Below, in pieces: positions 34,275 through 42,968 of a DNA stretch of 64,000 bases. Each line of letters starts with the position of its first letter. Positions within the stretch are counted from its first letter, which is position 1. The position numbers and the translations under genes were made by a program. The notes under the pieces are model-generated. The model did no database searches. It was given only the letters and a program-made list of their open reading frames with translations, and was not told the DNA's origin. Origin of the DNA: UBA9926 sp023261215 (GTDB lineage: Bacteria > Pseudomonadota > Gammaproteobacteria > Pseudomonadales > Azotimanducaceae); contig JAYPYV010000012.1 in the NCBI GenBank assembly GCA_038136035.1, positions 8,964 through 72,963 of the forward strand, given 5' to 3'.

Positions 34275-35198
34275 GTGACCACCGCTTTTGTTTTTCCTGG
34301 GCAGGGCTCTCAGGCTGTGGGTATGCTCTCGGAGTCTCGCGACGCCGTAAAACCCGTATTTGACAGAGCATCCGAGTCGTTAGGATACGATTTGTGGCAT
34401 CTGATCCAGTCTGGGCCTGAGGACCAACTGAATGCCACCGAATTTACCCAGCCCGCGCTCCTAACCGCCAGCTTCGCGTTATGGACATTGACGCAAGATG
34501 CAGGCGAATCGGTTGACTATGTCGCCGGTCACAGCTTGGGTGAATATTCCGCGCTGGTCGCCAGTCAAGTCATCCGATTCGAAGATGCGGTGAGGTTGGT
34601 CCAGAAACGTGGCCAATTGATGCAGGAGGCTGTCCCTATTGGCGAAGGTGGGATGGCAGCCATTATGGGTTTGGATGATGATGACGTACTGGCAATCTGC
34701 GAGTCCATTACGGCAGCCAGCGAGGGGTCTGTTGAGCCTGCCAATCTCAATGCGCCTGGCCAAATTGTGATATCGGGCACGCAAGATGCGCTCGAGAAGG
34801 CCTGTTCCGTATGCTTGGAAAAGGGCGCAAAGCGAGCGCTACCACTGAATGTCAGTGCGCCTTTCCACAGCCGATTGATGCGAAGTGCAGCCGACAAGAT
34901 GGCAGAGGCACTTTCTAGCGTTGAATTCTCGTCACCCCTCATTCCTGTCGTTCAAAATGTGACGGCAGCGGTTGTTTCAGACCCCGCGCGAATCAGGGAA
35001 AATCTTGTAACCCAAATGTTTGGGGCGGTCAGGTGGACGGAGAGTGTTCGTTTTCTTGCCGCTCAGGGTGTAACGGACATGGTTGAGTGCGGGCCTGGAA
35101 AGGTCCTCTCGGGGCTCATTAAAAGAATCGACAAAAACGTAAACACCGATCAAATCGGTAGCGCACAAGCAGAGCGATTATCAGGGCAGCGATCATGA
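34275..35198 (+). CDS. fabD: Malonyl-CoA:ACP transacylase
   Basis: Loads malonyl groups on ACP for fatty-acid elongation. The 307 residues start at a GTG behind GGGGAGA and show FPGQGSQAVGM, the nucleophile elbow GHSLGEYSAL, the arginine motif QKRGQLMQEAV, NLNAPGQIVISG, APFHSRLM with the catalytic His, and ECGPGKVLSGL. Directly downstream of rpmF rather than of plsX-fabH. Overlaps fabG by 4 bases. Confidence 0.95.
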   Translation: MTTAFVFPGQGSQAVGMLSESRDAVKPVFDRASESLGYDLWHLIQSGPEDQLNATEFTQPALLTASFALWTLTQDAGESVDYVAGHSLGEYSALVASQVIRFEDAVRLVQKRGQLMQEAVPIGEGGMAAIMGLDDDDVLAICESITAASEGSVEPANLNAPGQIVISGTQDALEKACSVCLEKGAKRALPLNVSAPFHSRLMRSAADKMAEALSSVEFSSPLIPVVQNVTAAVVSDPARIRENLVTQMFGAVRWTESVRFLAAQGVTDMVECGPGKVLSGLIKRIDKNVNTDQIGSAQAERLSGQRS

Positions 35199-35914
35199 TT
35201 GCGGTCGTTACAGGCGCCACGCGTGGGATAGGCGAAGCCATTGCGAATCAGCTCATTCAAGCTGGGCATTACGTGATCGGAACAGCCACAAGCGCGAGCG
35301 GCGCTGAAGCCATCGGTGAAAGGCTAGGCGCAAAGGGTGAGGGCGCAGTCCTCGATGTGGGCGATCGGGACTCTTTGGACGCCTTTCTAGACCACTTAAA
35401 AACATCCGATGAGCCCCCGTTGGTGCTGGTCAACAATGCCGGGTTTAATCAAGACAATCTATCGCTGCGAATGAAGCCAGAAGAATGGAGCCATGTGATC
35501 CATGGCAATTTGTCTGGCCCCTTTTACCTTATTCAAGGCTTGCTGCGTGGCATGGTGAAGGCCAGATTCGGGAGAGTCGTCAATCTCAGTTCGGTCGTTG
35601 CCCGCATGGGCAATGCCGGTCAAGCGAATTACGCTGCAGCGAAGGGTGGTATGGAAGCGCTCACTCGTTCACTCGCGATTGAGTTAGCGGCTCGGAATAT
35701 CACGGTTAATGCCGTCGCGCCCGGATTCATTGAAACGGACATGACTCGGGCGCTGAGCGAGGCTCAACGCGCAGCGATGCTAGAAAGAATTCCCGCGAAT
35801 CGATTAGGGTCGGTGGAAGATGTGGCGGCCTTGGTCGGCTTCTTATGTTCTGAGCATTCGGGATTTATTACTGGGGAGACGATCCAGGTGAATGGAGGGA
35901 TGTACCTCAGCTGA
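35195..35914 (+). CDS. fabG: 3-oxoacyl-ACP reductase
   Basis: NADPH-dependent ketoacyl-ACP reductase. The 239-residue short-chain dehydrogenase has TGATRGIGEAIA, NNAGFNQDNLSLRM, NLSSVVARMGNAGQANYAAAKGG with the Ser-Tyr-Lys triad, and APGFIETDMT, all typical for FabG of the fatty-acid cluster. The ATG overlaps the fabD stop, indicating coupled translation. Confidence 0.95.
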   Translation: MIAVVTGATRGIGEAIANQLIQAGHYVIGTATSASGAEAIGERLGAKGEGAVLDVGDRDSLDAFLDHLKTSDEPPLVLVNNAGFNQDNLSLRMKPEEWSHVIHGNLSGPFYLIQGLLRGMVKARFGRVVNLSSVVARMGNAGQANYAAAKGGMEALTRSLAIELAARNITVNAVAPGFIETDMTRALSEAQRAAMLERIPANRLGSVEDVAALVGFLCSEHSGFITGETIQVNGGMYLS

Positions 35915-36016
35915 TGACATTCGGGTCTTCTGGCTCGAATTGATAATAGAAGATTGCTTCAAAGCATCTTCGCTTTAACTTAAACTACAACCTGCTATTC
36001 AGGAGAATATGGCGAT

Positions 36017-36250
36017 ATGAGCACAATCGTTGAACGCGTCACCAAATTGGTATGTGAGCAGTTGGGCGTCAAAGAAGACGAAGTCACGCTGGAAGCCTCT
36101 TTTGTTGAGGATTTGGGGGCGGACTCTCTGGACACCGTCGAGTTGGTGATGGCGCTAGAAGAGGAGTTCGAAACAGAGATTCCTGATGAAGAAGCAGAGA
36201 AAATTACAACGGTAAAAGAAGCCGTTGACTATATCGAAGCGCATCTCTAA
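36017..36250 (+). CDS. acpP: Acyl carrier protein
   Basis: A 77-residue acidic carrier of growing acyl chains. EDLGADSLDTVELVMALEE contains Ser37, the 4'-phosphopantetheine attachment site, and the sequence is near the E. coli form throughout. AGGAG precedes the start at a distance of 11 bases. A strong hairpin follows before fabF. The 102 bases upstream hold an AT-rich stretch that probably includes its own promoter, as ACP is needed in excess over FabG. Confidence 0.97.
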   Translation: MSTIVERVTKLVCEQLGVKEDEVTLEASFVEDLGADSLDTVELVMALEEEFETEIPDEEAEKITTVKEAVDYIEAHL

Positions 36251-36262
36251 CTCACGTTTTTG

Positions 36263-36290
36263 CCAGGCTGGTTCAATCGAATCAGCCTGG
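36263..36290 (+). terminator. Strong hairpin between acpP and fabF
   Basis: CCAGGCTG at 36263-36270 and CAGCCTGG at 36283-36290 form a perfect 8-base-pair stem around a 12-base loop. There is no U-tract downstream, so full termination is doubtful. The likely effect is partial attenuation or 3' stabilisation of acpP mRNA, giving more ACP than FabF. Confidence 0.5.
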
Positions 36291-36314
36291 TGAGCGTCCC
36301 CTAGGTTCACCTCC

Positions 36315-37559
36315 ATGACGAAACGCCGCGTTGTTGTTACGGGGCTCGGTATGCTTAGCCCGTTAGGCGCTTCAGTAGAATCGTCTTGGTCTCATTTGCT
36401 CGAGGGTAAGAGCGGTATTGGTCCGATCACTGCCTTCGATGCAACAGGATACCCCGTATCCTTCGGTGGTGCGGTTCCGGACTTTGTCGTCGATGACTAC
36501 CTCCCAGCTAAAGAAGCCAGGCGAATGGACGGGTTCATTCAGTGGGGTCTTGTCGCAGGCATCCAAGCGATTAAGAATGCGGGCCTAGAAGACGTCTCGA
36601 CCGATCCATCAAGGATTGGCGTCGCAATGGGGTCCGGTATTGGCGGCATCAATACCATCGAAACCTGCCACGAGGTTCTTCTGAACCGAGGCCCAGGCAA
36701 GGTGTCTCCGTTCTTCGTCCCTTCAAGCATCATCAATATGGTCTCAGGTCATCTATCGATTATGTATGGCTACCAAGGACCAAACATTGCGATCACAACA
36801 GCTTGCACCACTGGCACACACAATATTGGGTTCGCCGCACGGATGATTGCTTACGGTGATGCAGACGTGATGATCGCCGGTGGCGCGGAGAAAGCAACGT
36901 CGCCTACCACCATGGCCGGGTTTGCGTCGATGAAAGCACTCAGTACACGCAATGATGCCCCGGAGGCGGCGAGTCGGCCTTGGGACAGAGATCGAGATGG
37001 ATTCGTCTTGAGTGATGGAGCGGCTGCCTTGGTTTTGGAGTCGCTTGATCATGCGAGGGCAAGAGGCGCAACGATCATTGCTGAACTCTCTGGGTTTGGC
37101 ATGAGTGCAGACGCGCATCACATGACGTCACCAGCAGACAATGGCGCTGGCGCCGCGGCCTCAATGAGAATGGCGCTGACAGATAGCGAGTTAGCACCCC
37201 AGGATATCGGTTACATCAATGCCCACGGAACGTCGACGCCGCAGGGCGATATCGCTGAAACGGACGCAATCAAGACGATTTTTGGGCCTCACGCTAAAGC
37301 GGTGGCGGTGAGTTCTACGAAATCAATGACCGGCCATGCGCTCGGCGCTGCAGGCGCGATCGAAGCTGTGATCTCCGTGTTGGCCATTCGCGACCAAAGC
37401 GCGCCGCCAACGATCAATCTAGATAATCCGGACCCTGCTTGTGACCTTGATTACGTTCCCCATACAGCAAGATCCATGGCAATCCAGGCAGTTTTGAGCA
37501 ACTCGTTTGGGTTTGGGGGCACCAATGGCACGCTCATCTTTAAGCGTTGGCAAGACTGA
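36315..37559 (+). CDS. fabF: 3-oxoacyl-ACP synthase II
   Basis: Condensing enzyme of fatty-acid elongation. The 414 residues show VVTGLGMLSPLG, the active Cys in ITTACTTGTHNIG, the two catalytic histidines in NAHGTSTPQGD and KSMTGHALGAAG, and NSFGFGGTNGTLIF. Thr replaces the more usual Ala next to the active Cys (ACTTG for ACATG), a small change. The mltG start lies inside its last 35 bases; the pabC gene found between them in relatives is missing. Confidence 0.95.
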   Translation: MTKRRVVVTGLGMLSPLGASVESSWSHLLEGKSGIGPITAFDATGYPVSFGGAVPDFVVDDYLPAKEARRMDGFIQWGLVAGIQAIKNAGLEDVSTDPSRIGVAMGSGIGGINTIETCHEVLLNRGPGKVSPFFVPSSIINMVSGHLSIMYGYQGPNIAITTACTTGTHNIGFAARMIAYGDADVMIAGGAEKATSPTTMAGFASMKALSTRNDAPEAASRPWDRDRDGFVLSDGAAALVLESLDHARARGATIIAELSGFGMSADAHHMTSPADNGAGAAASMRMALTDSELAPQDIGYINAHGTSTPQGDIAETDAIKTIFGPHAKAVAVSSTKSMTGHALGAAGAIEAVISVLAIRDQSAPPTINLDNPDPACDLDYVPHTARSMAIQAVLSNSFGFGGTNGTLIFKRWQD

Positions 37560-38616
37560 GTTCCGCTCTCGACAACAGGGGTCGATCAGTCTATTCCAGT
37601 GGCTATTTTTATTTGCATGCTTGCTGCTGAGTCTAGGCGGAGCATTTGCTTTCCTCACGCTGCACCACCCGCTGAAGAACACGACAGAATCCATCATTCA
37701 TTTGCGAGAAGGGGACGGCGCGCTTGCGCTCGCTAAACTGATACGACCGGTGCGCCCAAATTATCTTACGCTCACGACTGACCAGTTGGTCCTGAGCGTG
37801 CTCGCTCGAGGCTATTCTCTGAAAGCTGGGGAGTATGATTTAAAGGCTTCACCCACCCTTTGGTCGCTCGTCCAAGCGATCCATTCGGGTCGGACCTACA
37901 CGCGATCAATCACATTTATCGAGGGGTGGACTTTTCGGCAGTGGCAGGAAGCGCTTCGTCACGCGCCAGGCATTCGAGCTGATCCACGCGCGGTTGATAG
38001 TCAAGCGACTGCGCGTGAATTGGCGCCTCAGTTCGACTCAATCGAGGGCCTGCTGATGGCAGAGACCTATTTCTATCAGTGGGGAGATTCAGACCTTGAG
38101 CTCTATCGAAGGGCGCATCAGTTGATGCAGACCGAACTAAAATCCAGGCTGAGTGATTCGAAGGTATCCGAGGATTCGAATCGGGGTGACATCACCCATC
38201 CATTGACCTGGTCTCAGGCCGATTACCAGACCCTGATACTTGCATCCATCGTAGAGAAAGAAAGTGGTCAGTTTGCAGATCAACGGCGTATCGCCAGAGT
38301 TTTTTTGAACCGTCTGAGCCAAAACATGCGCTTACAGAGTGATCCCACGGTCATTTATGCCTTGGGGTCTTCTTTTACAGGGGATCTTACTCGGGCAGAT
38401 CTGAAGATAGATTCCCCGTACAACACGTATCGCGAAAAGGGCCTTCCACCCACGCCGATCGCCAACCCAGGCAAGCAGGCCATTGCCGCTGTTTTGTCGC
38501 CCGACACGGGGAGCTGGCTTTACTTTGTTGGTCGCGGGGATGGGTCATCCGAGTTCTCTACCTCATTGAAAGCACACAATCTTGCGGTGAGAAAGTACCA
38601 ACTGGGCATAGAGTAG
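37525..38616 (+). CDS. mltG: Endolytic peptidoglycan transglycosylase MltG
   Basis: Inner-membrane lytic transglycosylase that cuts nascent glycan and sets chain length. From the ATG at 37525 it has 363 residues: a short cytoplasmic N-terminus, one membrane helix (about 22-45), a LysM-like subdomain and the YceG catalytic domain with LILASIVEKESGQ holding the catalytic Glu, SDPTVIYALG and DSPYNTYREKGLPPTPIANPG. A TTG at 37507 in the same frame is an alternative start. The gene overlaps fabF by 35 bases, so it replaces the usual pabC position. Confidence 0.93.
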   Translation: MARSSLSVGKTEFRSRQQGSISLFQWLFLFACLLLSLGGAFAFLTLHHPLKNTTESIIHLREGDGALALAKLIRPVRPNYLTLTTDQLVLSVLARGYSLKAGEYDLKASPTLWSLVQAIHSGRTYTRSITFIEGWTFRQWQEALRHAPGIRADPRAVDSQATARELAPQFDSIEGLLMAETYFYQWGDSDLELYRRAHQLMQTELKSRLSDSKVSEDSNRGDITHPLTWSQADYQTLILASIVEKESGQFADQRRIARVFLNRLSQNMRLQSDPTVIYALGSSFTGDLTRADLKIDSPYNTYREKGLPPTPIANPGKQAIAAVLSPDTGSWLYFVGRGDGSSEFSTSLKAHNLAVRKYQLGIE

Positions 38617-38694
38617 GAAGCGGCCCATCGTTAAACTGCCCTTGGGAAGCTAAGGCTACTAAATCATTCATCAAGACTCGAGGACCTTATCGTC

Positions 38695-39327
38695 ATGCGA
38701 GGAAAAATGATTTCTGTCGAAGGGATCGAGGGTGTTGGCAAATCAACCTTGCTACCACTCATGGCAGAAACACTCAGACAATCAGGCATTACAGTCGTCG
38801 AAACCCGCGAGCCAGGCGGGACTGTTATTGGCGAGCAGATTCGCAACGTCTTGCTGCATCAGAAAGAGGCCGCCATTGCGCCCGTGACAGAGCTCACCAT
38901 GATGTTTGCCGCTAGGGCACAACATCTGGAGGAAGTGATCAAACCCGCGTTACATTCAGGTCATTGGGTTTTGTGTGATCGATTCACGGATTCCACCTAT
39001 GCTTACCAAGGCGGTGGGCGACAATTGCCTTCATCTCTGATTGAAAAAATTGAACATGCGGTCATTGAGAGTTTCCAGCCGGATCACACACTACTTCTTG
39101 ATTTGGACGTCATCGAAGGGCTCAATCGTGCAGCGCAAACCGGTGCGAAAGACCGCTTCGAGTCGGAATCCATCGCATTTTTTAATCGGGTTCGGGAGGC
39201 TTATCTATCAAGAGCGAGCCAGTTTGACCGAATTACGGTGTTGTCGGCTGCACCCCCGTTAATGGAGGTCTCTAGAACCGTTGTGACCTGGATAGCTGAT
39301 ATCAGAGGTCATGCAGTCGATGAGTGA
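38695..39327 (+). CDS. tmk: Thymidylate kinase
   Basis: Phosphorylates dTMP to dTDP. The 210 residues contain the P-loop EGIEGVGKST at 9-18, TREPGGT, the DRFTDSTYAYQGGGR motif and a LID region around DRFES. Order mltG-tmk-holB is conserved in gammaproteobacteria. A shorter start three codons on (M5) is possible. Ends with an overlap into holB. Confidence 0.95.
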   Translation: MRGKMISVEGIEGVGKSTLLPLMAETLRQSGITVVETREPGGTVIGEQIRNVLLHQKEAAIAPVTELTMMFAARAQHLEEVIKPALHSGHWVLCDRFTDSTYAYQGGGRQLPSSLIEKIEHAVIESFQPDHTLLLDLDVIEGLNRAAQTGAKDRFESESIAFFNRVREAYLSRASQFDRITVLSAAPPLMEVSRTVVTWIADIRGHAVDE

Positions 39328-40297
39328 GTTGTTGCCTTGGCAGTCGAAAAGCCTGTTGCGCCTACAAGCGCGCATTGAAGGCGGCGCGCTTTCTCACGCC
39401 CTCTTAATCGAAGGGCGAGATGCTCGTTCAGCGGAGATGTTCGCTGGAATGCTGACCAAGACGTTGGTCTGTCAGCAAGAGGTACTCGGGGGATGTGGCG
39501 AGTGTCGGAGCTGCGAACTGGGTCTGGCGGAGACCAATCCAGATCGATGGGCCATCAAGCGCGAAGACGAGGCACAGATCAAGGTCGAGTCCATCCGAGA
39601 ATTGATTGAATGGAGCCAAAAGACAACGCAAATAGGTCGAGTCAAAGTGGCTGTGATTGAGGGTTGCGAAAGGATGAATCGTAACGCTCAGAATGCGCTG
39701 CTCAAGCTTCTTGAAGAGCCCACCCGTGAAACCTATCTCATTTTGGTCACTGCGGATCCGCACCGGCTGCTCGCAACCGTTCGAAGTCGCTGTGAACGGG
39801 TTCGTTTGGGACAACCGAGCGATGAGGAAGCGCTCAACTGGGTCAAGCGTCGATTGGGCGATTCAGATCATCATTTGGCGAGTGAGGCGCTAGCCTTCGC
39901 CCACGGCGAGCCCTTGGCCGCGATCGAGGCAATTTCAAACGGGCTTGCAGAGCGGCTTGTCGAGATTGACGCGGCGCTTTGTGCCTGGTTCGAATCCGAA
40001 ATCTCAAGCCTAGAATTAGGACGCAAAGCCATGGACTTGGCGGAGCCGAAAGACATCTATACGCTGTTGGCGCTCCGACTTCGGGAGAGTGTCCGTACGG
40101 AAGTACGCCCCGCGCACGAGGTCAAAGCCTCATCGGGCATCGCTTCGCAGCTGCAAGGCAAGTCGAGTTGGCAATGTCGGTTAGAGGGCTTAGCACTGGT
40201 TGAAAATGCCTGGTCGCAATCGAAAACCATGACAGGTCTTAACCAAGCGCTTCACTTAGAGGCAACCTTGATCAACTTAGAGCGTGTTCTGAGCTGA
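39320..40297 (+). CDS. holB: DNA polymerase III delta' subunit
   Basis: Clamp-loader subunit of the replicative polymerase. The 325 residues contain the N-terminal AAA+-like fold without a functional Walker A (LLIEGRDARSAE in place of a P-loop), the zinc module GGCGECRSCELG, RVKVAVIEGCERMNRNAQNALLKLLEEPT and the SRC motif (TVRSRCERVRL). An ATG at 39311, three codons earlier, has AGAGG very close before it and is the alternative start. Overlaps tmk by 8 bases. Confidence 0.92.
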   Translation: MSELLPWQSKSLLRLQARIEGGALSHALLIEGRDARSAEMFAGMLTKTLVCQQEVLGGCGECRSCELGLAETNPDRWAIKREDEAQIKVESIRELIEWSQKTTQIGRVKVAVIEGCERMNRNAQNALLKLLEEPTRETYLILVTADPHRLLATVRSRCERVRLGQPSDEEALNWVKRRLGDSDHHLASEALAFAHGEPLAAIEAISNGLAERLVEIDAALCAWFESEISSLELGRKAMDLAEPKDIYTLLALRLRESVRTEVRPAHEVKASSGIASQLQGKSSWQCRLEGLALVENAWSQSKTMTGLNQALHLEATLINLERVLS

Positions 40298-40356
40298 TCT
40301 GTTGTGCGCTCGGGGGCGTTAGGGCAAACTCGGTCAAATTGAGGGCAGGGTAGAGC

Positions 40357-40713
40357 ATGAGAAAGCTCGAGAGACGGCAAAATAAACGAAACCTGGTGAC
40401 ATTGGCCATCACTGATATGCACCAACTTCAAGCTTGGTACATGCCTTTTATCGCGCAAGGCGGGCTTTTCCTCCAAGGCAACCACGATTACCAGCTCGGC
40501 GATCAATTCTTTTTACTGCTCGATCTATTGGATGAAATCGAACAAATTCCAGTTGCAGTCAAAGTGGTGTGGGTTGCTGGCCAAGGGGTTAAGAATCCTC
40601 ACAAGCCAGGTGTCGGTGTGCAGTTCACGGACCCCGACAATACCGCAAAGGACAAGATCGAAACGCATTTAGCAGGGGTGCAGGGCGCACTTTCAGCAAC
40701 AGCAACCATGTAG
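40357..40713 (+). CDS. pilZ: Type IV pilus PilZ-domain protein
   Basis: A 118-residue single-domain PilZ protein. The pattern LVTLAITDMHQLQAWYMPFIAQGGLFLQ, then a YQLGDQFFLLLDLLDE stretch and IPVAVKVVWV, and GVGVQF, match the PilZ encoded after holB in Pseudomonas and Xanthomonas, which is needed for type IV pili and lacks the R-x-x-x-R c-di-GMP site. That site is also absent here. No other pilus gene is in the window, and the tatD gene that usually follows is missing. Confidence 0.85.
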   Translation: MRKLERRQNKRNLVTLAITDMHQLQAWYMPFIAQGGLFLQGNHDYQLGDQFFLLLDLLDEIEQIPVAVKVVWVAGQGVKNPHKPGVGVQFTDPDNTAKDKIETHLAGVQGALSATATM

Positions 40714-40756
40714 ACCCGCTCCGGTTTGCCGCACGATCGAGCCCCAGGAATCGCCT

Positions 40757-40802
40757 CTTGGTTCTAGTAAACCAAGCCCAGACCGCAGGCGGGCCTTTTT
40801 TT
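40757..40802 (+). terminator. Probable terminator of the fab-holB-pilZ cluster
   Basis: Two adjoining hairpins: CTTGGTT (40757-40763) with AACCAAG (40770-40776), a perfect 7-base-pair stem, then GCCC (40776-40779) with GGGC (40791-40794), followed by a run of seven T (40796-40802). Together they give a plausible Rho-independent terminator about 45 bases after pilZ. Confidence 0.55.
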
Positions 40803-41278
40803 GAAGAAAAAGACGGTTGCATTTGAATTTAGCGATGAAAGTTGCCCTCAGCCTTCGTTTCGAAAACCACAGGCGCTGCAGACGATGGGCTCGTTATTAA
40901 TTGTCTTCACGCGACGATTTGTTCTCGTCTCAGTGGCGTGCGGCCGCCCGGTTCCAGGGATACAGCGAATCTTGCGTCGCTGCTCGCTCAAAACCACTGA
41001 GCCTAGGCTGTGAGAATCTTGAGCGTCTACAGGATGCTCCTTACTCATCGGCACTGGCAGCATCACTTGAATCATCTATAACGATCTATCGTCCACTTTC
41101 GACCCTTTTGCTTCTAAAGTTTTTGCAAAGAAGGCCGTTTCAAGGCATCTTACTTGCGCGCTCGGATTGTTTTGGCCGATGCTAAGCGGAGTGAGGCGAG
41201 AAGGCTTGGCTTTGTTATGATGCCGCTGCAAAGAGTGGCCTTATCAACCCGTCGTGAGATAACTAAGATTTAAACCGT
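40803..41278. other. Intergenic stretch before the Anbu gene
   Basis: 476 bases with no supportable gene. The open frames are short, lack ribosome binding sites and resemble nothing known. The last part presumably contains the promoter of the proteasome-like gene; no clear operator is seen. Confidence 0.5.
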
Positions 41279-42028
41279 ATGACCTATTGCGTAGCTATTC
41301 GAGTTGATGAAGGCCTCTGTTTCGTCAGTGATTCACGCACCAATGCGGGTGTCGACAACGTTTCGACTTATTCAAAAATGTACATCTATGACGAGCCAGG
41401 GCATCGAGAGCTCATTGTCCTCTCAGCAGGGAATTTGGCCACAACGCAAGGTGTCATTGGTCGAATCAAACGTGACTTAAAGTCCGATGCGTCGCCAAAT
41501 TTCAGGACCTTTCAATCCATTGAGGAAGTTGCTGATTATGTGGGGACTTTGAGTCTTGAACAGCAAGAGAAGCACACGGGCGGGGGTAAAACCTTTGAAG
41601 CCAGCTTTATCGTTGGCGGCCAAATCAAAGATCAAAAGCATGAAGCGTATTTAGTCTATCCCCAGGGCAATCACATCACCACATCAAAGGACACCCCATT
41701 TTTGCAAATCGGAGAAAGCAAGTATGGGAAGCCCATTTTGGATCGGATCATTACCCCGGGAGTAAGCCTTGAAACGGCGGCGCTCTGTGGCCTTGTCTCC
41801 ATGGATTCGACCATGCAGAGTAATCTCACGGTGGGTCCCCCGATTGAGGTGGCCATGTACCAAGCGGGCACGCTTAAGATGGAGCGCAAGTACCGGTTCG
41901 AGGAAAGTAGCGAATACTTGCGACAAGTAAAGTCTGCCTGGGATCAACGTCTCAAAGAGGCGTTCAGTAACATGCCGCCGCTCGCCTGGAGCAAGGCTTG
42001 GGATCATTCGGTTTCTGAATCAAACTAG
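41279..42028 (+). CDS. Anbu, proteasome-related peptidase (bacterial beta-subunit homologue)
   Basis: A 249-residue Ntn-hydrolase of the Anbu family, which forms open helical or ring assemblies related to the proteasome. The N-terminus MTYCVAIRVDEGLCFVSDSR is characteristic: Thr2 becomes the nucleophile after Met removal, and Asp/Lys partners are in FVSDSRTNAGVDN and TYSKM. No alpha-subunit or unfoldase gene is present, as is usual for Anbu. It faces the alpha-E and ATP-grasp genes, its common genomic companions, but on the other strand with 16 bases between the ends. The transglutaminase-like gene often found with them is absent. Substrate unknown. Confidence 0.88.
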   Translation: MTYCVAIRVDEGLCFVSDSRTNAGVDNVSTYSKMYIYDEPGHRELIVLSAGNLATTQGVIGRIKRDLKSDASPNFRTFQSIEEVADYVGTLSLEQQEKHTGGGKTFEASFIVGGQIKDQKHEAYLVYPQGNHITTSKDTPFLQIGESKYGKPILDRIITPGVSLETAALCGLVSMDSTMQSNLTVGPPIEVAMYQAGTLKMERKYRFEESSEYLRQVKSAWDQRLKEAFSNMPPLAWSKAWDHSVSESN

Positions 42029-42044
42029 CATCTGGCAAGCGCGT

Positions 42045-42965
42045 TCAGCGCAAAAACCAGGTTTCCGCGATGTTTGCATGAATGGCGCTGATATCCGCCT
42101 GGATGTCATCAATAAACGCGTGTAAACGACCGGAATCAATCATCGACGCCATATCCAGATGTCCGAGCTGTTCAGAAAGCGCATCAGCAAGTGCTTTGGC
42201 GTCCGAATGTCTTGGCAGTTTCGAAAGGCTATCCTTTGCCTCCAAGATCGCGTGCCTTACACTTCGGGGGAAGGCATCATCTTTCATCAGAAAATCAGTC
42301 ACCAAGAGGCCTTGGACGCGGTCTTGCACCTCTTGCCGGTACATTTGGTACCCATTTAAGGAACTCAGCACCCCCATCCAGAGGATATTGTCACTGGCTT
42401 CATCCGATTGGGTTCGACTGCTCATTAAATTCAAACAAGCGACGTCGATGACCCGAGTGGTCATATCTGCGCGCTCAATTTGTCGACCAATCTTCAGAAA
42501 ATAATAGGGGAGCTGCCGACTCATGCTGCCACTCAAATAGCCGGTCAATTCGAGACACAAGTCAATCACATTACTCAAGAGGATGTGTCGATCCTCTCGG
42601 CTGATCCTCCCCAGGTCGGTTTGACTCAAAAGTAACTGAAGCTCATTAATCTTTTCCCAAGCTTCATTGGGCATGAGATCTCGACTCGTGCGCACATTTT
42701 CCCTTGCTTGAGTGACGCAGTACCGGAGAGAGCAACGCGGATCATCGAGCAAAAACCGGACGACATTGCGCTCGGTCGTATGCTTGAACCGTTGGTGAAA
42801 CCCTTGCTCATAGCCGGTGATCTGAACCAAAGCGGGCCACAGGAATTGCACGTTGGGGAGATCTAACAATAAATTGGTATAGACCGAGAGCAATCGGGCA
42901 GTGGACTCAGCGCGTTCGAGATAACGTCCGAACCAATATAAACGCTCTGCAACGCGTGACAGCAT
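42045..42965 (-). CDS. Alpha-E domain protein (DUF403)
   Basis: A 306-residue all-helical protein beginning MLSRVAERLYWFGRYLERAE, the signature of the alpha-E domain family (COG2307). It is nearly always encoded with a circularly permuted ATP-grasp protein, as here with three bases between them, and often with Anbu. The pair is thought to make a small peptide-like product or tag, but no reaction is established. LPYYFLKIGRQIERADMTTRVID repeats the helical E-R pattern in the second half. Confidence 0.87.
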   Translation of the reverse strand: MLSRVAERLYWFGRYLERAESTARLLSVYTNLLLDLPNVQFLWPALVQITGYEQGFHQRFKHTTERNVVRFLLDDPRCSLRYCVTQARENVRTSRDLMPNEAWEKINELQLLLSQTDLGRISREDRHILLSNVIDLCLELTGYLSGSMSRQLPYYFLKIGRQIERADMTTRVIDVACLNLMSSRTQSDEASDNILWMGVLSSLNGYQMYRQEVQDRVQGLLVTDFLMKDDAFPRSVRHAILEAKDSLSKLPRHSDAKALADALSEQLGHLDMASMIDSGRLHAFIDDIQADISAIHANIAETWFLR

Positions 42966-42968
42966 GAT

